From Nostoc desertorum CM1-VF14 (lineage in GTDB: Bacteria; Cyanobacteriota; Cyanobacteriia; Cyanobacteriales; Nostocaceae): a stretch of DNA of 64,000 nucleotides. Below, piece after piece: positions 56,159 to 64,000 of this stretch. The stretch is taken from NCBI GenBank assembly GCA_019359245.1, contig JAHHHR010000004.1:186001-250000 (forward strand). The letters run 5' to 3'. The translations under genes were made by a program, and so were the position numbers. The notes below the pieces were generated by a model. That model saw nothing but the letters and a program-made list of their open reading frames with translations. It had not been told where the DNA came from and made no database searches. How positions within the stretch are numbered: the stretch's first letter is position 1; every line of letters starts with the position of its first letter.

Positions 56159-57919
56159 GTGTCCCACATCACTCAGAGTGCGGTTCACTGCATAAATCCT
56201 GATTGTCAACGTCCTTATCCCCAGCCTTGGGGAAACAAATTTTGCAACAGTTGTGGCGCACCGCTAGAGCTGTTAGACCGCTATGTTCCACTTCAGCCAT
56301 TGGGATCGGGAGGATTTGCTCAAATTTACACGGTTTGGGATCAAAAAACTCAAACAGAGAAGGTGCTGAAAGTATTGGTAGAAGATTCACCAAAGGCACT
56401 GGAGTTATTTACCCAAGAGGCGGCGGTTTTATCTAATTTGCACCATCCAGGTGTCCCCAAAGTCGATGCCGAAGGGTATTTTCAGGTACAACTGTTTAAC
56501 CCCAAGCCGCACCAGCTACCTTGTCTGGTAATGGAAAAAATCAATGGGCGGACTTTAGAGGAGATATTAAAAAAGTTTCCCCAAGGGTGTCCAGAGAGTT
56601 TGGTTTTAAACTGGTTTGCCCAAGCTGTACAGATTTTACAAGAATTACACAAACGTCAGATTATCCACCGGGATATTAAACCTTCTAATTTAATGCTGGG
56701 CAACTCTTCGCCAACTGTACCCCCCCCTCAAGGGCAAATAGAGGGCGATCGCTTGGTACTAATTGATTTTGGTGGGGCAAAACAATTTAGCCCCTCTAAG
56801 CTGCGTTCTCAGTCTAGTTCCACGCGATTATTCTCTTCTGGCTACAGTCCACCAGAACAAGTGACTGGAGGTATTGTCGGACCGAGTGCCGATTTTTATG
56901 CCCTTGGTCGAACAATGATTGAACTACTCACAGGTAAATACCCGCTAGAGTTAGAAGATCAGCAAACGGGGAAATTGAGGTGGCGAAATACGGTAAATGT
57001 CAATCCCCAATTGGCAGATTTGCTGGATGAGATGGTGCAAGAGGATGTGCGATCGCGTCCAGCAAATGCAGCTATGATTCAAAAACGTTTGGCGAAGATT
57101 TCTCAACCATTACCGCCGCCAGGATTATTTGCCCAACTACGAAACAAGGGTAACCAAGCTTCAACGCAAGTTTCCCAGAGATATACACAGTCAATACAAG
57201 CTATTAAACAAGGTTTAGCTAACTTTAGCCAAGCTGTAACTAAAACCGTTACTTTCATCGCTCAGGCAATCATCAAAATTTTGCAAGCTTGTTTGGCGAC
57301 GATTTGGGCGATGATCCTGGCTTATGTTGGCGCTTGTTTTGGTGCGATCGCAGGTTTTATTTTGGCATATCGCACAAGCTTGGGTCGTCAGATTGTGGAA
57401 TTTATTGGGAGTCAGCTAAACCAATTAGTGCCAAATACTCAACCCGTTTTCGGGACAGATATTTTGGTGTACGTCGCAGCAGGCTGGGGAACTGCTTGGG
57501 GACTGACAGTATCCGGGTGTTTTGGTCAACGGCGGCGCTTTTTAGTGGCATCGCTGATGGGCATAATTAGCTATGGCTTCGGCTGGTTGATTTTGCAATT
57601 AATCACACCAAAAGATAGCGGTGAGGGCTTAGTGGCAGTAATTTTAGTGGCAGTTTGCCTACTCACCTTGAGTTTAGGTTTTCGCAGCCATCACATAGTC
57701 TACGCCGTGTTTGCTGCCTTTGGTAGTGCCAGCGCCTATGCCGTTTTAATTCTTTTTAGGTTAGCGCCTCGGATCTTCCAATTCTCTAGTCAACCGGGCT
57801 GGTCAGAGTTACAGCTACCTCTGATTTTTTTTGGTTCTGTAGGCTTCTTTATCAGCTTTTGGTTAGCAGTGACTTACTACCTAATTGTTCCTGGATTGCG
57901 CTTTTTAGGGTGGCGATAA
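56159..57919 (+). CDS. Serine/threonine kinase with N-terminal zinc ribbon and C-terminal membrane helices
   Basis: 586 residues; GTG start at 56159. A zinc ribbon (CINPDCQRPYPQPWGNKFC, then NSCG) precedes the kinase (about 42-310: LGSGGFAQIYTVW, VLKVLVED, HRDIKPSNLM, LIDFGGAKQF, SGYSPPEQ). After a short linker there are about six transmembrane helices (about 375-580). All catalytic residues are present. The layout is widespread in Nostocales; substrate unknown. Confidence 0.92.
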   Translation: MSHITQSAVHCINPDCQRPYPQPWGNKFCNSCGAPLELLDRYVPLQPLGSGGFAQIYTVWDQKTQTEKVLKVLVEDSPKALELFTQEAAVLSNLHHPGVPKVDAEGYFQVQLFNPKPHQLPCLVMEKINGRTLEEILKKFPQGCPESLVLNWFAQAVQILQELHKRQIIHRDIKPSNLMLGNSSPTVPPPQGQIEGDRLVLIDFGGAKQFSPSKLRSQSSSTRLFSSGYSPPEQVTGGIVGPSADFYALGRTMIELLTGKYPLELEDQQTGKLRWRNTVNVNPQLADLLDEMVQEDVRSRPANAAMIQKRLAKISQPLPPPGLFAQLRNKGNQASTQVSQRYTQSIQAIKQGLANFSQAVTKTVTFIAQAIIKILQACLATIWAMILAYVGACFGAIAGFILAYRTSLGRQIVEFIGSQLNQLVPNTQPVFGTDILVYVAAGWGTAWGLTVSGCFGQRRRFLVASLMGIISYGFGWLILQLITPKDSGEGLVAVILVAVCLLTLSLGFRSHHIVYAVFAAFGSASAYAVLILFRLAPRIFQFSSQPGWSELQLPLIFFGSVGFFISFWLAVTYYLIVPGLRFLGWR

Positions 57920-57993
57920 AAGAGATATGCAATATGCTGTGGGTTGTGAGCCTCCCATCATATTGTATTGGTGTCGCGCTCGTACAGTTTCAG

Positions 57994-58035
57994 AATGAAA
58001 GCTCAAGCAATTAAAGATCGGCTTGAGCTTTCATT
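57994..58035 (+). terminator. 15-bp perfect hairpin terminator
   Basis: AATGAAAGCTCAAGC pairs exactly with GCTTGAGCTTTCATT around a 12-nt loop, followed by TTATTTTTG. It lies 75 bp after the kinase stop and upstream of the next gene's leader. Confidence 0.8.
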
Positions 58036-58099
58036 TTATTTTTGGGGAATATTGTATTGTTGTAGAAACTTAATTTTAATAAATTTGGAAATTGTATCT

Positions 58100-58726
58100 A
58101 TGACACATCTATTTGCTAAAACAGCTATTGGTATGGTGACCACTACTGGTTTAATGTTAGCGATCGCCATAACCACTAACGACCTAGCTCATGCTGCTGA
58201 GTTCCAATTTAACTGGAAAGGAGACACTGGTTATTCAGCTAAAGGTTTATTTAACTACGATACAACAAATGCTCCAAGCGTCATTTCTGAAGCAGGTTTG
58301 GGAGCTACGAATAATTTGCAGTCTCTCTCAATTTCCTTCTTTGATCCCTTGAGTACTTTAATAAATAGTTTCACTCCAGTGCTTAGTAGTGTATCTAACT
58401 ACAGCTTTTTGAGATTCAACTTTGATAACACTAAAGAGCAAATCTTTGGCCCATTTGATATCGGCAAGGATGATAGTTCTCCTGGTGACACATGGCTTAA
58501 TAATAATCTTGCACTTATAGACCAAGGTTTTAGCAATGAAGTTCTAGCTAAAGAATTTGGTTTTAACAATAGAGATGCAGCAGGCACAAAGCAAATACTA
58601 GATTTAAGCAACAATTCGGTTCAGGTATCGAAAGTCCCCGAAGGAAGCATAATTATAGGTTTACTAGCAGTGTGTAGTTTTGGATTTACCCTCAAGCAGA
58701 AATTCACTCTAAAATCCAAAATCTAA
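58100..58726 (+). CDS. PEP-CTERM sorted exported protein
   Basis: About 208 residues from ATG 58100; an upstream GTG at 57968 would start inside the terminator region and is rejected. Signal peptide (IGMVTTTGLMLAIAITTNDL, AHAAE cleavage), a beta-rich middle (FQFNWKGDTGYSAKGLFNYD) without named domain, and a C-terminal sorting signal VPEGSIIIGLLAVCSFGF with basic end LKQKFTLK. The signal is expected to be cut by an exosortase; role on the cell surface unknown. Confidence 0.83.
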   Translation: MTHLFAKTAIGMVTTTGLMLAIAITTNDLAHAAEFQFNWKGDTGYSAKGLFNYDTTNAPSVISEAGLGATNNLQSLSISFFDPLSTLINSFTPVLSSVSNYSFLRFNFDNTKEQIFGPFDIGKDDSSPGDTWLNNNLALIDQGFSNEVLAKEFGFNNRDAAGTKQILDLSNNSVQVSKVPEGSIIIGLLAVCSFGFTLKQKFTLKSKI

Positions 58727-58779
58727 AATTGCTAAGTGTTACTTTACAAGGATAAAGAAAAAAGTCGGAGGCGATCGCT

Positions 58780-60018
58780 ATGGTATCAGTCAGCGATGCA
58801 CAAGCAATTATTTTAAATTTAGTACAACCATTGGATCACCAGCGTGATACAGAAGTTGTCAATTTATTAGTAGCAGATAGTCGGATTTTGGCAGAACCTG
58901 TCACCAGTTCGCTAGATTTTCCCCATTGGGATAATTCGGCAATGGATGGCTACGCAGTTCGCTACGAAGATGTACAGCATAGCAGCGAAAACCCAGCCGT
59001 TTTAGAAATTGTTGAAGATATTCCGGCTGGGTATCAGCCCAAATCTACGATTCAACCGGGGCAAACTGCGCGGATTTTTACAGGTGCAGTGATCCCAGCC
59101 GGTGCGGATACTGTAGTCATGCAAGAAAAGACACGCCGCGAGGAAAACCGTGTATTTATTCTGGATGCGCCAAAACCGCAAGAATTTGTCAGACACAAAG
59201 CATCTTTTTATCAATCTGGAACACAATTACTACCAGCAGGAATTAAGTTAAATGCCCCAGAAATAGCCGTATTGGCGGCAGCACAATGTCCACAAGTAAG
59301 TGTTTACCGCCGTCCGCGTGTGGCAATTTTTTCCACTGGTGATGAGTTGATGACAGTTGATCAACCCTTGCAACCAGGGCAAATTGTGGATTCTAATCAG
59401 TATGCGCTAGCAGCTTTGGTGAGGCAAATTGGCGCAGAACCATTACTTTTAGGCATTGTCAAAGATGATCCAGTTGCTTTAGAGAAAGTCATTACCCACG
59501 CCGTTGCGATCGCTGATATAGTTCTGTCTTCTGGTGGTGTCTCAGTGGGAGATTATGACTATGTTGATAAAATTTTAGAGTCACTAAGAGCAAAAATCCA
59601 CATTCGATCTGTGGAAATGAGGCCGGGGAAACCCCTTACCGTCGCCACTTTCCCAACTCAAAACTCCCCGCTCTATTTTGGTTTACCAGGAAACCCTGCT
59701 GCTGTGTTGGTGACATTTTGGCGGTTTGTGCTACCAGCAATCAAGAAACTTTCGGGAATTACTGAAGGTTGGGAACCAGTCTTTTTGAAAGTGCGATCGC
59801 ATCATGAGTTGCGATCAAATGGCAAGCGCGAAACTTACCTTTGGGGTAAATTGCATTTGATTGATGGAGTATACGAATTTCATCAAGCTGATGGTAGTCA
59901 AAGTTCCGGCAATTTAATTAATTTAGCTCAAACCAATGCTTTAGCTGTTCTCCCGGTGGGTAAAACATTAATTTACCCGCAAGAAGAGGTGCAAGTTTTG
60001 CAGCTTAGTAACAAGTAA
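58780..60018 (+). CDS. moeA: Molybdopterin molybdotransferase
   Basis: 412 residues, usual length. Inserts molybdate into adenylylated molybdopterin. Motifs: FPHWDNSAMDGYAVR, FTGAVIPAGADTVV, IFSTGDELM, SGGVSVGDYDYV and FGLPGNPAAVLVTF. A strong GGAGG lies before ATG, with a HIP1 octamer between the two. Needed for nitrate reductase and other molybdoenzymes. Confidence 0.96.
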   Translation: MVSVSDAQAIILNLVQPLDHQRDTEVVNLLVADSRILAEPVTSSLDFPHWDNSAMDGYAVRYEDVQHSSENPAVLEIVEDIPAGYQPKSTIQPGQTARIFTGAVIPAGADTVVMQEKTRREENRVFILDAPKPQEFVRHKASFYQSGTQLLPAGIKLNAPEIAVLAAAQCPQVSVYRRPRVAIFSTGDELMTVDQPLQPGQIVDSNQYALAALVRQIGAEPLLLGIVKDDPVALEKVITHAVAIADIVLSSGGVSVGDYDYVDKILESLRAKIHIRSVEMRPGKPLTVATFPTQNSPLYFGLPGNPAAVLVTFWRFVLPAIKKLSGITEGWEPVFLKVRSHHELRSNGKRETYLWGKLHLIDGVYEFHQADGSQSSGNLINLAQTNALAVLPVGKTLIYPQEEVQVLQLSNK

Positions 60019-60118
60019 TAGGAAGTGGGGAGTGGGGAGAAGAGGCAGGGGAGCAGGGAGCAGGGAGCAGAGGGGAAAGAGATAATTTTAATTCTCCCCC
60101 TTGCCCCATGCCCAATTT

Positions 60119-61351
60119 TTAAAATACCTGCTCAAAAGCTTCAATCAAGCTGTTAACTTCTTCAAGGGTGTTGTAATGCACCATACTCACCCGGACTATT
60201 CCACCTTGGGATGCTAAACCCAGGTAATCAATCAGCCGTTTAGCATAAAAGTCTCCGTAGCGAATTGCAATATAATGTTGGTCAATTTTTGCCGGAATGC
60301 TTGAGCTATTCACTCCATCTACTACAAAAGAGATAGTTGGCACACGAAATTGACGGTCAGCTTTTGATTGACCAATTACTCGCACATTAGATTTGCTGTT
60401 GAGGTAATTTAGCAGGCGATCGCTAATATGTTCTTCATGCATGCTAATTAAATCAAACGCCTGTACCATTTGATTTCTCAAATCAGGTGCAGTTTGATTG
60501 CCGTAGTGCAGTTGTGCTAACTCACTTAAATAATCACATAAACCCAACATCCCATAACTCAATTCAAAATTGACATTCCCTAACTGAAATTTATAAGGTA
60601 TATCTGTTTGCTCAATAAAATAATGATTAAGTCCAGGTAATCTTAATAAATGCTCTTCTTTGCCATAAAGTAAAGCATGATGTGGCCCATAGACTTTATA
60701 ACAACTCAAAGTATAAAAATCAACATCCAAATCTTGGACATCAATTAATCTATGGGGTGCATAAGCTACACCATCGACACAAATCATCGCCTTGCGATCG
60801 TGTACAAATGCAGCAATTTCTTTAATAGGATTGATTGTTCCCAAAACATTAGAAGCATGAGTCAAGGCTACTAGTTTTGTACGCTGACTCATCAATGGTT
60901 CTAAATCTTCTAAATGAAGTTCCAAGGTATCTGGGCGAATTTGCCACACTTTAACCTTCATTCCTTGTTTTTCAAGAGCAACCCAAGCACCAATATTGGC
61001 CTCATGGTCACAATTAGTAACAATAATTTCATCACCAGGGGTAAAGGTTTGACCCAAACAAATCGAAAGAACTTTCAACATCATTGTGGTAGATGGGCCC
61101 ATAACCACTTCTTTATAAGAATTGGCATTAATGAAAGTAGCCATCCCCCTAGTTGCTAAAGCCAATCGTTCTCCTGCAAGTTGAGAAACTGCATAAGAAG
61201 CTCCCAACTGGACATCAGAAGTCAGAAGAAACTCGCTAATTCTATCTACTACTTTTTTCAGGGTTTGTGATCCGCCAGCATTATCAAAAAAAGTCCATTC
61301 ACCAGCTAGGGCGGGAAAATATTGCCGAACTTTATCAAGATTCAGGAGCAT
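60119..61351 (-). CDS. Cysteine-desulfurase-like class V aminotransferase (no catalytic Cys)
   Basis: 410 residues, PLP fold I: FDNAGGSQTLKKV, DHEANIGAWVAL, ALTHASNVLGTINPI, CVDGVAYAPH and the Schiff-base lysine in LSCYKVYGPH. In cysteine desulfurases a loop cysteine (RxGHHCA) delivers sulfur; here the corresponding stretch is IRYGDFYAKRLIDYLG without Cys. It fits the cysteine-desulfurase-like (VC1184-type) subfamily, whose reaction is not established. Convergent with moeA, 100 bp away. Confidence 0.88.
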   Translation of the reverse strand: MLLNLDKVRQYFPALAGEWTFFDNAGGSQTLKKVVDRISEFLLTSDVQLGASYAVSQLAGERLALATRGMATFINANSYKEVVMGPSTTMMLKVLSICLGQTFTPGDEIIVTNCDHEANIGAWVALEKQGMKVKVWQIRPDTLELHLEDLEPLMSQRTKLVALTHASNVLGTINPIKEIAAFVHDRKAMICVDGVAYAPHRLIDVQDLDVDFYTLSCYKVYGPHHALLYGKEEHLLRLPGLNHYFIEQTDIPYKFQLGNVNFELSYGMLGLCDYLSELAQLHYGNQTAPDLRNQMVQAFDLISMHEEHISDRLLNYLNSKSNVRVIGQSKADRQFRVPTISFVVDGVNSSSIPAKIDQHYIAIRYGDFYAKRLIDYLGLASQGGIVRVSMVHYNTLEEVNSLIEAFEQVF

Positions 61352-61817
61352 AGTATAAGTTTTTAGAGAATGTTCTTTATCTTTACCCTAGCCTACCTTT
61401 TGGCAAGCCGCCCAGAGAGCATCTACATTCTCTCTTGATGTTTACAGCTTGTTGTGCCAGTCTTCTGACTCTGCAATAATCTCTCTATAGGGGGTATATT
61501 TGGAGACTCAAAGAAGATATTACTAAAATATAGTAGTTCCAGAATAGGTAAAGTATAGAAAAAAATAATTAACCACGGATAAACACGGTTACTCATAAAG
61601 ACAAAGCATTGCCGTGTACCTCATTCAAGTGAGAATCACTATATCTAAGTTATTGTAAGGATTAATGTCTTGATTCTTCACAATTCTCGCCAGTTTTATT
61701 TGATAAATTTAAGGTAGAGTCAAAGCAACTATTGTTTTGATTCAGGTGAAGATCGTTGAAGCAAGAATCACGCGATTTTGAGTCGTGTGAGATTCAATGA
61801 AAACAAAGGAACGAGCT
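61352..61817. other. Intergenic region
   Basis: About 465 bp without an open frame I can support; it should contain the promoter of the DUF4327 gene. Confidence 0.45.
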
Positions 61818-62039
61818 ATGAACATTACGGTTGAATACGACATTGATGTTATCAAGAAAGAAGCACTTCAACTTGTTAAAAAGAGACTTGTTAACCGTCA
61901 GCAGCCAATTTATACCCTCTGTAAATATATTCATTATCGTGATTGGGTTAATTTTGAACTTGAGTTAGAAAAAAACGAATTTCTGCTTAGAGATAGAATT
62001 ATCGATCTACTGAATCACGAATCGTGGGAAGATGATTGA
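61818..62039 (+). CDS. DUF4327 family protein
   Basis: 73 residues from ATG 61818 (AAAGGA 7 nt upstream; an ATG at 61797 is less likely). VEYDIDVIKKEALQLVKKRL, NRQQPIYTLCKYIHYRDW, and FLLRDRIIDLL...SWEDD match the cyanobacterial DUF4327 signature. Small acidic/basic helical protein found almost only in cyanobacteria; function unknown. Confidence 0.78.
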   Translation: MNITVEYDIDVIKKEALQLVKKRLVNRQQPIYTLCKYIHYRDWVNFELELEKNEFLLRDRIIDLLNHESWEDD

Positions 62040-62116
62040 GGCTACATCTAAAAGCTGAACCTTATTAGCAGCATTCCGATAAAATTAAAATTAAAAATTC
62101 ATTTTCCAGCATTAAA

Positions 62117-62140
62117 AACCCTCGAATTAATTCGGGGGTT
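62117..62140. terminator. 10-bp hairpin terminator
   Basis: AACCCTCGAA / TTCGGGGGTT (one T-G pair) around TTAA, with A and T runs on each side. It terminates the DUF4327 transcript. Between here and 62380 I see nothing coding. Confidence 0.7.
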
Positions 62141-62380
62141 ATAAACAAGAGATTATTAAAGTTAGCAACAAATATTTATAAAAGGGCGTCAGGACAACTC
62201 AGTCTTTTTAAGGATGGGATGAGAGACACCCCGACGCCGTTGACGGTTGACGGTTAACAGTCAATAGTCTTCCGTGTTATTCCATCCCCAGAGTAGGTTA
62301 GGTGTTTGAAAAGAAGAGAGAACCATAACTAGTACAGTCCAGTGTAAATAAACATAACACTTCCTATCAGCGACTTAGTA

Positions 62381-62632
62381 TTAGGCAGACATCTCTTCTA
62401 ACCCTATCCATTCGGTGATAGATTGCCATTGGCTTGCGTAAACAGTAGTATTTATACGTTTTTCTTTTTGAGGTTTGCTAGATATTTTACTTATGACAGC
62501 TTCGGTGAATGAACTGGATTGGTTCAGATTATAAACAGGCATTTCTTGCCAGCAGTGACGGCAAAACCAGTAGCTCTCTGCACCGCGGATATGCTCTAAA
62601 AGTAGATTTGAACAGCAAGGACAGTAATTCAT
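62381..62632 (-). CDS. Small zinc-ribbon protein
   Basis: 83 residues. CPCCSNLLLEHIRGAESYWF, then CRHCWQEMPVY supplies four cysteines in C-x2-C...C-x2-C spacing, expected to bind one zinc. The C-terminal 50 residues are polar. This zinc-ribbon type occurs in many cyanobacteria; function is unknown. Confidence 0.75.
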   Translation of the reverse strand: MNYCPCCSNLLLEHIRGAESYWFCRHCWQEMPVYNLNQSSSFTEAVISKISSKPQKEKRINTTVYASQWQSITEWIGLEEMSA

Positions 62633-63475
62633 ATTTTTCTCAAATCCTGTTAATAAAAGTGTTATTGCAAATCAGGGCAGCCAGTTGACAAGCCCATAGA
62701 TATTTAAAACTAGGTGTCTATATTTGGACTATAAGGTTTAAATATGAGGAACTTGTGAAGAAAGTTAAAACATTTAATAGTCTCGTATAAATTATATTTT
62801 TTCTTTAAGTAATATTCTCAAGAAGAGGCGGGGGAAATGCTCCCCATTGGTGTCAAACTAGCGTGAAACCCTTGTCAAAACGTGATATTTACTTATAGTT
62901 ACTCACCGCGTTACCCCACCCTAACCCTCTCCTTTACAAGAGAAGGAAACTAGATTCCTTTTTCCCCCCAATACATCGGGGGGACTAAGGGGGGAACATG
63001 GGTTTGAGTCCCCCACTTCTATTTAGCAGTTCTCGTACCCTACGAGAAGCTAGCGCAATAGGTGGGGTTGAATCCCCGCCTGAACTATCCCCTTTGCTCC
63101 CTGCTCCCCTGCCTCTTTGTCAATATTTACACTCACCAATTAATTTCAGATTAACAAAACTACCAAAACCATCAATTAAGTTAATCTATTGGGATGGATC
63201 GTCTGCTATCTCTAATTTGACAATAGAATAAGTTTAGCGGCTTTAAAATTCTATCTACTTACTGGTTTAGTTACTAACTTACATTTTGTCCGCTTGTATT
63301 AGTGATTCTAATGTTTAAAGAGCGTATTTATCAATATAGTTAATCAACAGTTGATCGGTAGTTGATTGCACCAAAATAATTTCTGATTTTTAACAGTTTA
63401 CTTTTTCTGGTTCTCACTAGCTTTTGCTAGTTTGTTTTGATATCAAAAAAGATCATTCAAATCGACTAATTAACC
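62633..63475. repeat. Repeat-rich intergenic region
   Basis: About 840 bp with dispersed repeats: CACCCTAACCCTCTCC (62929), CCCCCC...GGGGGG hairpins (62964-62995), the palindrome TCTCGTACCCTACGAGA (63032-63048) and CTCCCTGCTCCCCTGCC (63099-63115). An open frame at 62998-63231 is repeat-derived. A T-arm-like GTGGGG TTGAATC CCCGCC near 63062 lacks any acceptor or D arm. Confidence 0.65.
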
Positions 63476-64000
63476 ATGCAGATCAACGATCAACTGATTA
63501 ATTTACCTAGCTTAAATCATGTTATTAATCGTTCTCCCTTAACGATTAATCCTAATAGTTTTGTAGTTGAAGCTATTGTCTTGATGAGCCAGGAAAGATC
63601 TAGTAATTATGCACCTACTAGTTTAAACTCGTCATTAGATTTAGGCTCCACAAGTGAACCATCTAGTTGTGTTTTGGTTTTGGAAGGAGCAGATTTATTA
63701 GGGATTTTTACTGAAAAAGATGTACTGAGACTTATAGCTTCTGGAATGGACTTATCCAAAGTGACAGTTGCTGAAGTGATGACGCAGCCAGTTGTTACCC
63801 TCAGACAATCAGAACCTGCGGATATTTTCATTGCTTTATCGTTATTGCGTCAGCATCAGACTAATTATTTACCCATTTTGGACGATCGCGGACAATTAGT
63901 AGGAATCATTACCCAGACTAGCTTGCTACAAGCCTTCGACATGGTAAAAATGGTTGGGGTCGTTGAAGGGTTGCAGCAATATTTACAAAAACCTAGAGAT
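63476..64000 (+). CDS. CBS-domain protein, probably the N-terminus of a sensor kinase (truncated)
   Basis: From ATG 63476 the frame is open for 175 codons to the window end. Two CBS motifs are seen: LVLEGADLLGIFTEKDVLRL with VAEVMTQPVVTLRQSE, and YLPILDDRGQLVGIITQTSL. CBS pairs bind adenine nucleotides. In Nostocales, proteins starting like this commonly continue with PAS, GAF and histidine-kinase or GGDEF domains; that continuation lies outside the window. Confidence 0.88.
   Translation, partial: MQINDQLINLPSLNHVINRSPLTINPNSFVVEAIVLMSQERSSNYAPTSLNSSLDLGSTSEPSSCVLVLEGADLLGIFTEKDVLRLIASGMDLSKVTVAEVMTQPVVTLRQSEPADIFIALSLLRQHQTNYLPILDDRGQLVGIITQTSLLQAFDMVKMVGVVEGLQQYLQKPRD

Noticed and set aside
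62998..63231. 77-codon ORF and a T-arm-like GTGGGG TTGAATC CCCGCC
   Set aside because: The region is built of dispersed repeats; there is no acceptor stem, D arm or Y core, so neither a gene nor a fifth tRNA-like unit is supported.

Overview
This is 64 kb of a cyanobacterial chromosome, most likely from a filamentous heterocyst-forming Nostocales species (Nostoc or a close relative). The evidence is the very frequent HIP1 octamer GCGATCGC, heptameric short tandem repeats between genes, two NDH-1 subunit D genes, a photosystem II assembly protein (Psb35-like), a glycine-rich RRM protein followed by rpsU, a CHASE2-Ser/Thr kinase, PEP-CTERM sorting, and a wealth of REC/GAF/histidine-kinase sensors. 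The species call is an inference.

Layout. 1-8.7 kb: truncated REC-GAF-GAF-histidine kinase, GNAT acetyltransferase, a conserved unknown, hisC, a small esterase and glutathione reductase. 8.8-13.7 kb: a decayed ISAzo13-type transposase split by a 114-bp MITE-like element, a FecR-domain protein ending in 22 copies of an 8-residue repeat, a predicted outer-membrane barrel and a rhodanese. 13.7-24.5 kb: MnmD-like methyltransferase, REC-HD-GYP phosphodiesterase, glmU, isoaspartyl peptidase, a DUF2256 mini-gene, a GAF-rich sensor, pyrD and a membrane-anchored HTH-like protein. 24.9-31 kb, the most unusual part: a Ro60/Rsr ribonucleoprotein gene flanked by four tRNA-shaped RNAs that carry a Y-RNA-like module, then a STAND (NB-ARC) NTPase, a PD-(D/E)XK-like nuclease and a PIN toxin-antitoxin pair. 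31-42 kb: a second glutathione reductase with a different cofactor-pocket signature, CHASE2-kinase, NYN nuclease, leuA, GNAT, a DapF homologue with both catalytic cysteines replaced by serine, and an SDR / SMP-30 / ABM gene cluster. 42-49 kb: two ndhD paralogues around thrB and a VOC-MerR operon that has a textbook MerR-type operator. 49-64 kb: response regulators, psb35, csbD, TPR protein, rbp-rpsU, a zinc-ribbon Ser/Thr kinase, a PEP-CTERM protein, moeA, a cysteine-desulfurase-like enzyme lacking the catalytic cysteine, DUF4327 and a CBS-domain protein cut by the window end.

The best candidate for an undescribed system is the Ro60 locus (about 24.89-27.20 kb). Three tandem tRNA-like units upstream and one downstream of rsr each contain a related 35-45-nt core that resembles the Ro-binding part of Y RNAs. 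In three units the core sits where the anticodon arm should be; in the fourth it replaces the D arm. Three have an 8-bp acceptor with an extra G-1:C73 pair, as in tRNA-His, and one encodes a CCA end. A fragment of the same core lies over the ribosome-binding site of rsr. Bacterial Y RNAs that mimic tRNA are known; a closely spaced array on several different tRNA scaffolds with complete acceptor stems is, as far as I know, unusual.

All calls come from reading the sequence and protein translations; no database search, structure prediction program or alignment was run.
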